Assembly (NCBI GenBank): GCA_009377585.1
Contig: WHTS01000013.1
Location: 1 to 64,000 of the forward strand
DNA length: 64,000 bases
Source of the DNA: Betaproteobacteria bacterium
Lineage (GTDB): Bacteria; Pseudomonadota; Gammaproteobacteria; Burkholderiales; WYBJ01
Reading direction: 5' to 3'
Shown: positions 61,083-64,000 of the stretch, in pieces
Numbering within the stretch: position 1 is the first letter of the stretch
Layout of the letters: each line of letters begins with the position of its first letter
The notes under the pieces: model-generated
Databases searched by the model: none
Told to the model about the DNA's origin: nothing
What the model saw: only the letters and a program-made list of their open reading frames with translations
Translations under genes and position numbers: made by a program

Positions 61083-62086
61083 TGGACCTGCTGCCGCTGC
61101 TGTGGGCGATCGTCATCCTGTTCGGCATCATGATGTACGTCGTCATGGACGGTTTCGATCTCGGTATCGGAATCCTCTTTCCGTTCTTCCCGGAGAAGGC
61201 GGATCGCGACGTGATGATGAATACGGTTGCGCCGATCTGGGACGGTAACGAGACCTGGCTCGTGCTCGGCGGCGCGGGCCTGCTCGCAGCCTTCCCGCTC
61301 GCGTACTCGGTGATCCTGAGCGCGTTCTATCTGCCGCTCATCCTCATGCTGATCGGATTGATCTTCCGCGGCGTGGCGTTCGAGTTCCGCTTCAAGGCCC
61401 GGCCCGGCCGGCGGCGCGCATGGGACAAGTCGTTCGCCGCCGGCTCGTTCGTCGCCGCCTTCTTCCAGGGCGTCACGCTGGGCGGCTTCGTGCAGGGCGT
61501 GCCGGTGCGCGACAACGCCTATGCCGGCGGGGCGTTCGACTGGATCACGCCTTTCGCGGTGTTCAGCGGATTCGGCCTGTGCGTGGCGTACGCGCTGCTG
61601 GGCGCGACCTGGCTCGTGATGAAGACCGAAGGGCCGCTGCAGGCGCAGATGCGATCGATCGCGCGCTATCTCGTTTGGGCGCTGCTCGCGTTCATCGGCG
61701 GCATCAGCATCTGGACCCCGCTCATCGAGGCATCGATCGCCCAGCGCTGGTTCGCCTTTCCCAACCTGTTGTGGCTCTCGCCCGTGCCGCTGCTGGTGGC
61801 GGCGACGACCTGGCTGCTGCTGCGCGAGCTGCGGCGCGACGCGCACGCCAGCCCGTTCGTGCTCACGCTCGGCATGATCTTTCTCGGCTACCTCGGGCTC
61901 GGCATCAGCATCTGGCCGAACGTGATTCCCTACCAGGTCTCGATCTGGGATGCGGCCGGGCCGCGGCTCAGCATGGGCTTCGCCCTGATCGGCACCTTGT
62001 TCATCGTTCCGATCATCCTCTTCTACACCGCCTGGAGTTATTGGGTGTTCCGCGGCAAGGTGCGCCCCGGCGAGGGCTATCACTAA
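61082..62086 (+). CDS. cydB: Cytochrome bd-type quinol oxidase subunit II
   Basis: A 334-residue integral membrane subunit. Family opening LWAIVILFGIMMYVVMDGFD then LGIGILFPFFPEKADRDVMM, NTVAPIWDGNETWLVLGGAG, LPLILMLIGLIFRGVAFEFR, and a C-terminal YWVFRGKVRPGEGYH. It supports subunit I and helps form the bd complex. Start is ATG 61082 within the cydA stop (TGATG); GTG 61079 is the alternative. The TAA stop at 62084-62086 is directly followed by a small subunit ORF that the inverted-repeat element has invaded. Confidence 0.96.
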   Translation: MDLLPLLWAIVILFGIMMYVVMDGFDLGIGILFPFFPEKADRDVMMNTVAPIWDGNETWLVLGGAGLLAAFPLAYSVILSAFYLPLILMLIGLIFRGVAFEFRFKARPGRRRAWDKSFAAGSFVAAFFQGVTLGGFVQGVPVRDNAYAGGAFDWITPFAVFSGFGLCVAYALLGATWLVMKTEGPLQAQMRSIARYLVWALLAFIGGISIWTPLIEASIAQRWFAFPNLLWLSPVPLLVAATTWLLLRELRRDAHASPFVLTLGMIFLGYLGLGISIWPNVIPYQVSIWDAAGPRLSMGFALIGTLFIVPIILFYTAWSYWVFRGKVRPGEGYH

Positions 62087-62272
62087 ATGGTCACTAAATG
62101 GGGACGCACACAATTTCTTGCGATGCGAAAAAAAGTGTGCGTCCCCATTTCCCCGATCTGGCGGCAACGCGTCGCCTGGCTCGTCGGGCTGTGGCTCGCC
62201 GGGGTGGCAGTGCTCGGCCTGATCGCCTTGCTGCTGCGGATTGTCATGCGCCTTGCCGGGCTGTCTTCCTGA
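62087..62272 (+). CDS. Small DUF2474-like subunit of the bd oxidase, with repeat-derived N-terminus
   Basis: A 61-residue frame beginning directly after cydB. The last 37 residues (RQRVAWLVGLWLAGVAVLGL, IALLLRIVMRLAGLSS) match the single-helix DUF2474/CydX-like proteins that follow cydAB. The first 24 residues are encoded by the inverted-repeat element at 62096-62150 (MVTKWGRTQFLAMRKKVCVP). A second in-frame ATG at 62123 lies inside the element. The insertion kept the ORF open but replaced the native start. No ribosome site is seen at either ATG, so coupling from cydB is the likeliest translation route. It overlaps the convergent TetR gene by 29 bp. Confidence 0.65.
   Translation: MVTKWGRTQFLAMRKKVCVPISPIWRQRVAWLVGLWLAGVAVLGLIALLLRIVMRLAGLSS
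62096..62150. repeat. Inverted-repeat element, copy 2 (16-bp arms)
   Basis: Arms 62096-62111 (AAATGGGGACGCACAC) and 62135-62150 (GTGTGCGTCCCCATTT) are perfect. The spacer is 23 bp and the whole is shorter than the 93-bp copy at 3285-3377. TCACTAAATGG is repeated twice at its left edge (62080-62101), which may be a remnant of insertion. Confidence 0.85.
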
Positions 62273-62921
62273 GCGCCGAAGCCGCGCGCTTGTCCGGCCG
62301 AGCCGCGGCGCGGCGCCCTTTAACGTGCGCGGCGATGAGCAGCCGCGCCGCCCTGCGCATGCCGAGTTGGCCGTGCTCGTCGAGCAGCCACAGGCGCAGC
62401 AGCCCGGCCAGGAACACGAGCGTATCGAGCGCAGCGAGCCGAGGCCTCAAGCCGTTCAAGCCCGCACCCTGGCGCTGGGCCTGGCGGTAAACGCGCGTGA
62501 GCGCATTGCACAGCCTGCGGTTCTTGCGCACGTATTCTTCCAGCTCGGAGGCGAGCTCGCCGACGTACTCGCAGCGAAACGACATGACCGCGAATACCAG
62601 GCGCGTGTGCTCGTCCTTCGCCACGGCATCGAGCAGGTCGCGCAGGAACCGATCGATCCGCTCGAGCGGCTCGGCGGCGGCAGCGTCGAGCAGGGTGAAA
62701 TCGCTCTGATCGACCAGCGGCAGGGAGACATCTTCGCGGATCGCGCGCAGCAGTGCCTGCTTGCCGGAGAAATGCCAGTAGATCGCGCCGCGCGTTACGC
62801 GGGCCGCGCGCGCCACCTGCTCCAGCGTCGTGCGCGCGATGCCGCGCCGGTGAAAGGTGCGCAGCGCCGCCTGCATGATCCGGCGGCGGGTCTGCTCCGC
62901 CTCTTCCTTGGTTCGACGCAT
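62244..62921 (-). CDS. TetR/AcrR-family repressor
   Basis: A 225-residue regulator. The N-terminal HTH is MRRTKEEAEQTRRRIMQAAL, RTTLEQVARAARVTRGAIYW, HFSGKQALLRAI, which is the AcrR/TtgR/MexL-type signature. The C-terminal ligand domain is helical (LFVLAGLLRLWLLDEHGQLG). It is divergent from an RND adaptor gene 90 bp away, and the shared promoter holds a 26-bp palindrome, so it very probably represses that pump in response to a drug or solvent. The C-terminus overlaps the bd small-subunit gene by 29 bp. Confidence 0.94.
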   Translation of the reverse strand: MRRTKEEAEQTRRRIMQAALRTFHRRGIARTTLEQVARAARVTRGAIYWHFSGKQALLRAIREDVSLPLVDQSDFTLLDAAAAEPLERIDRFLRDLLDAVAKDEHTRLVFAVMSFRCEYVGELASELEEYVRKNRRLCNALTRVYRQAQRQGAGLNGLRPRLAALDTLVFLAGLLRLWLLDEHGQLGMRRAARLLIAAHVKGRRAAARPDKRAASALRKTARQGA

Positions 62922-62950
62922 GCTGCTGGTGATCCTGTACCGATGGAAAT

Positions 62951-62976
62951 TTACCTACATTCGAGATTGTATATAA
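62951..62976. promoter_or_regulatory. AcrR-type operator palindrome
   Basis: TTA..TACA.TC.GA.TGTA..TAA symmetry centred at 62963/62964, between the TetR gene (start 62921) and the RND adaptor (start 63012). The TACATTC...GTATATAA layout resembles AcrR/TtgR boxes. Overlap with a -10-like TATAAT at 62972-62977 would fit repression of the adaptor. Confidence 0.75.
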
Positions 62977-63011
62977 TGCCCCGCTTGTCGGTCCATACCC
63001 ACCTTTCAACG

Positions 63012-64000
63012 ATGAAGCATCGCGAGTCCCGCTGCATGCATGCCGTTACGACCCCAACCCGCTTGCTGGCAGCCTGCGCCTTGGCTTTCGCGCTCGCCGG
63101 CTGCCAGAAGGAGCAGGAACCTGCTGCCGCCAACGCGGCCGCGGCCAATTCGCCGCCGCTGCAGGTGTCGGTGAAGCGGGTCGAGCGCGGGCGCGTGCCG
63201 ATCGCCCTGGAAGCGGTCGGCCAGGCCGAGGGCTCGCGCGAGGTCGAGATTCGCGCGCGCGTCGCTGGCATCCTGGAAAAGCGCCTCTACGCCGAAGGCC
63301 AGCCGGTGAAAGCGGGGCAGACGCTGTTCGTCATCGATCGCGCGCAATACGAGATCGCGCTCGCACAGGCGCAAGCGGCCCTAGCGCTCGAGCGCGCGCG
63401 GCAGGAGCAGGCCCGGCGCGAGGCGGATCGTCTGAAGTCGCTTGCCGACAATCGCGCCATCAGCCAGCGCGAGTACGACGACGCGGTGTCGACCCTCAAG
63501 CAATCCACCGCCGCGATCGAAGGCGCGCAGGCCCGCATCGCCGAGGTCAAGCTCAATCTTTCCTATACCAACGTGACCGCACCGATCCGCGGCATCACCA
63601 ACCGCGCGGTGCGCTCCGAAGGCAGTCTCGTGGCGGCGAATACCGATCTGCTCACCACCATCACCCAGGTCGATCCGATCTGGGTGCGATTCTCGTTGGC
63701 GGCAGCCGACTTCGAGCGCATCCGCGGCCACCAACGGCGCGCGCAGGTGCACCTGCTCGATCGGCAAGGCGCGGTGGTCGCCAGCAACGGACGGCTCAAT
63801 TTTGCCGCCTCCAGCGTCGATCCCAAGCTCGGCACGGTGCAACTGCGCGCGGAATTCCGCAATGCCGACCGGCGCTGGCTGCCCGGCCAGTTCGTCCCGG
63901 TGCGGATCCTCGCAGGCGAGCAGGAAGCGTTTCTCGTACCGCAGGCCGCGGTGGTGCAAAACGAGCAGACGAAGATGGTCTGGGTGATCGGCCCTGAAGG
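63012..64000 (+). CDS. RND efflux adaptor lipoprotein (AcrA/MexA-like), truncated by the window
   Basis: The first 330 residues of a membrane fusion protein; the frame is open to base 64000. A lipoprotein signal ends in ALAFALAGCQ. The lipoyl domain (GSREVEIRARVAGILEKRLY, GQPVKAGQTLFVIDRAQYEI), alpha-hairpin (RQEQARREADRLKSLADNRA) and beta-barrel (ITQVDPIWVRFSLAAADFER) follow. The pump gene is expected just outside the right edge. ATG 63012 is chosen; ATG 63036 would shorten the signal. The divergent TetR gene and the palindrome between them suggest inducible control. This is a second RND set, distinct from the damaged one at 47-51 kb. Confidence 0.93.
   Translation, partial: MKHRESRCMHAVTTPTRLLAACALAFALAGCQKEQEPAAANAAAANSPPLQVSVKRVERGRVPIALEAVGQAEGSREVEIRARVAGILEKRLYAEGQPVKAGQTLFVIDRAQYEIALAQAQAALALERARQEQARREADRLKSLADNRAISQREYDDAVSTLKQSTAAIEGAQARIAEVKLNLSYTNVTAPIRGITNRAVRSEGSLVAANTDLLTTITQVDPIWVRFSLAAADFERIRGHQRRAQVHLLDRQGAVVASNGRLNFAASSVDPKLGTVQLRAEFRNADRRWLPGQFVPVRILAGEQEAFLVPQAAVVQNEQTKMVWVIGPE

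Noticed and set aside
1-64000. CRISPR arrays, rRNA genes, full insertion sequences
   Set aside because: No regularly spaced repeats, rRNA signatures or transposase genes were found on either strand.

Overview
The window is about 64 kb of high-GC DNA whose gene content points to a betaproteobacterium, probably Burkholderiales-like. Indicators are a Bug/TctC-type tricarboxylate-binding protein with a very strong Shine-Dalgarno, a CheB/CheR/PAS/kinase fusion, MCE lipid transport genes, RND efflux genes, cytochrome bd and a lone haem A synthase. Genus cannot be read from the sequence. There are no rRNA genes and no CRISPR array; the only tRNA is tRNA-Leu(UAA).

Layout. 0-8 kb: start of a probable MATE-like membrane protein, gamma-glutamyltransferase, a broken ADP-forming acyl-CoA synthetase, cyclopropane fatty acid synthase, NAD synthetase and two small unknown proteins. 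8-15 kb: a chemosensory-type two-component locus (CheB-CheR-PAS-histidine kinase fusion, NarL-type regulator, divergent stand-alone CheB) and an SLC13/RCK permease interrupted by an amber codon. 15-24 kb: FAD monooxygenase, YajD-type HNH protein, cupin protein, a Fic protein behind an array of operator-like repeats, CMD-family protein, Bug receptor, BrkB/YihY membrane protein. 24-32.5 kb: YfiR protein divergent from a CHASE8-like hybrid kinase, two related small helical proteins, a patatin/beta-barrel protein with a damaged C-terminus, a frameshifted DUF4105 protein and an unknown membrane protein. 32.5-35.1 kb: degenerate integrative element (primase zinc-ribbon fragment, HTH fragment, tyrosine integrase) at tRNA-Leu. 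35-39.3 kb: outer-membrane protein, CMD-Rieske fusion, haem A synthase, AI-2E-family permease. 39.4-51.3 kb: a tightly packed minus-strand array joining an RND tripartite efflux set, HdeD, a phospholipase D-VTT fusion and an MCE lipid transporter (MlaE-, MlaF- and MlaD-like proteins plus a PqiC-like lipoprotein). 51.5-64 kb: PQQ sugar dehydrogenase; an aldo/keto reductase, beta-phosphoglucomutase/GH65 phosphorylase and P-type ATPase operon; cydAB with a small DUF2474-like subunit; a TetR regulator divergent from a second RND adaptor that runs off the right edge.

Three themes stand out. First, at least seven otherwise recognisable genes carry disruptive lesions (internal deletions, frameshifts, an in-frame stop), often at short direct repeats or a homopolymer; this is either real gene decay or assembly damage and needs reads to settle. 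Second, dispersed palindromes are common: a 20-22 bp-armed inverted repeat (two copies, both at gene starts, one now forming the 5' end of the cyd small-subunit ORF) and a CCCCTCTCCC hairpin family. Third, the 12-kb efflux/phospholipase/MCE array looks like one envelope-lipid unit and is the best candidate here for an under-described system.
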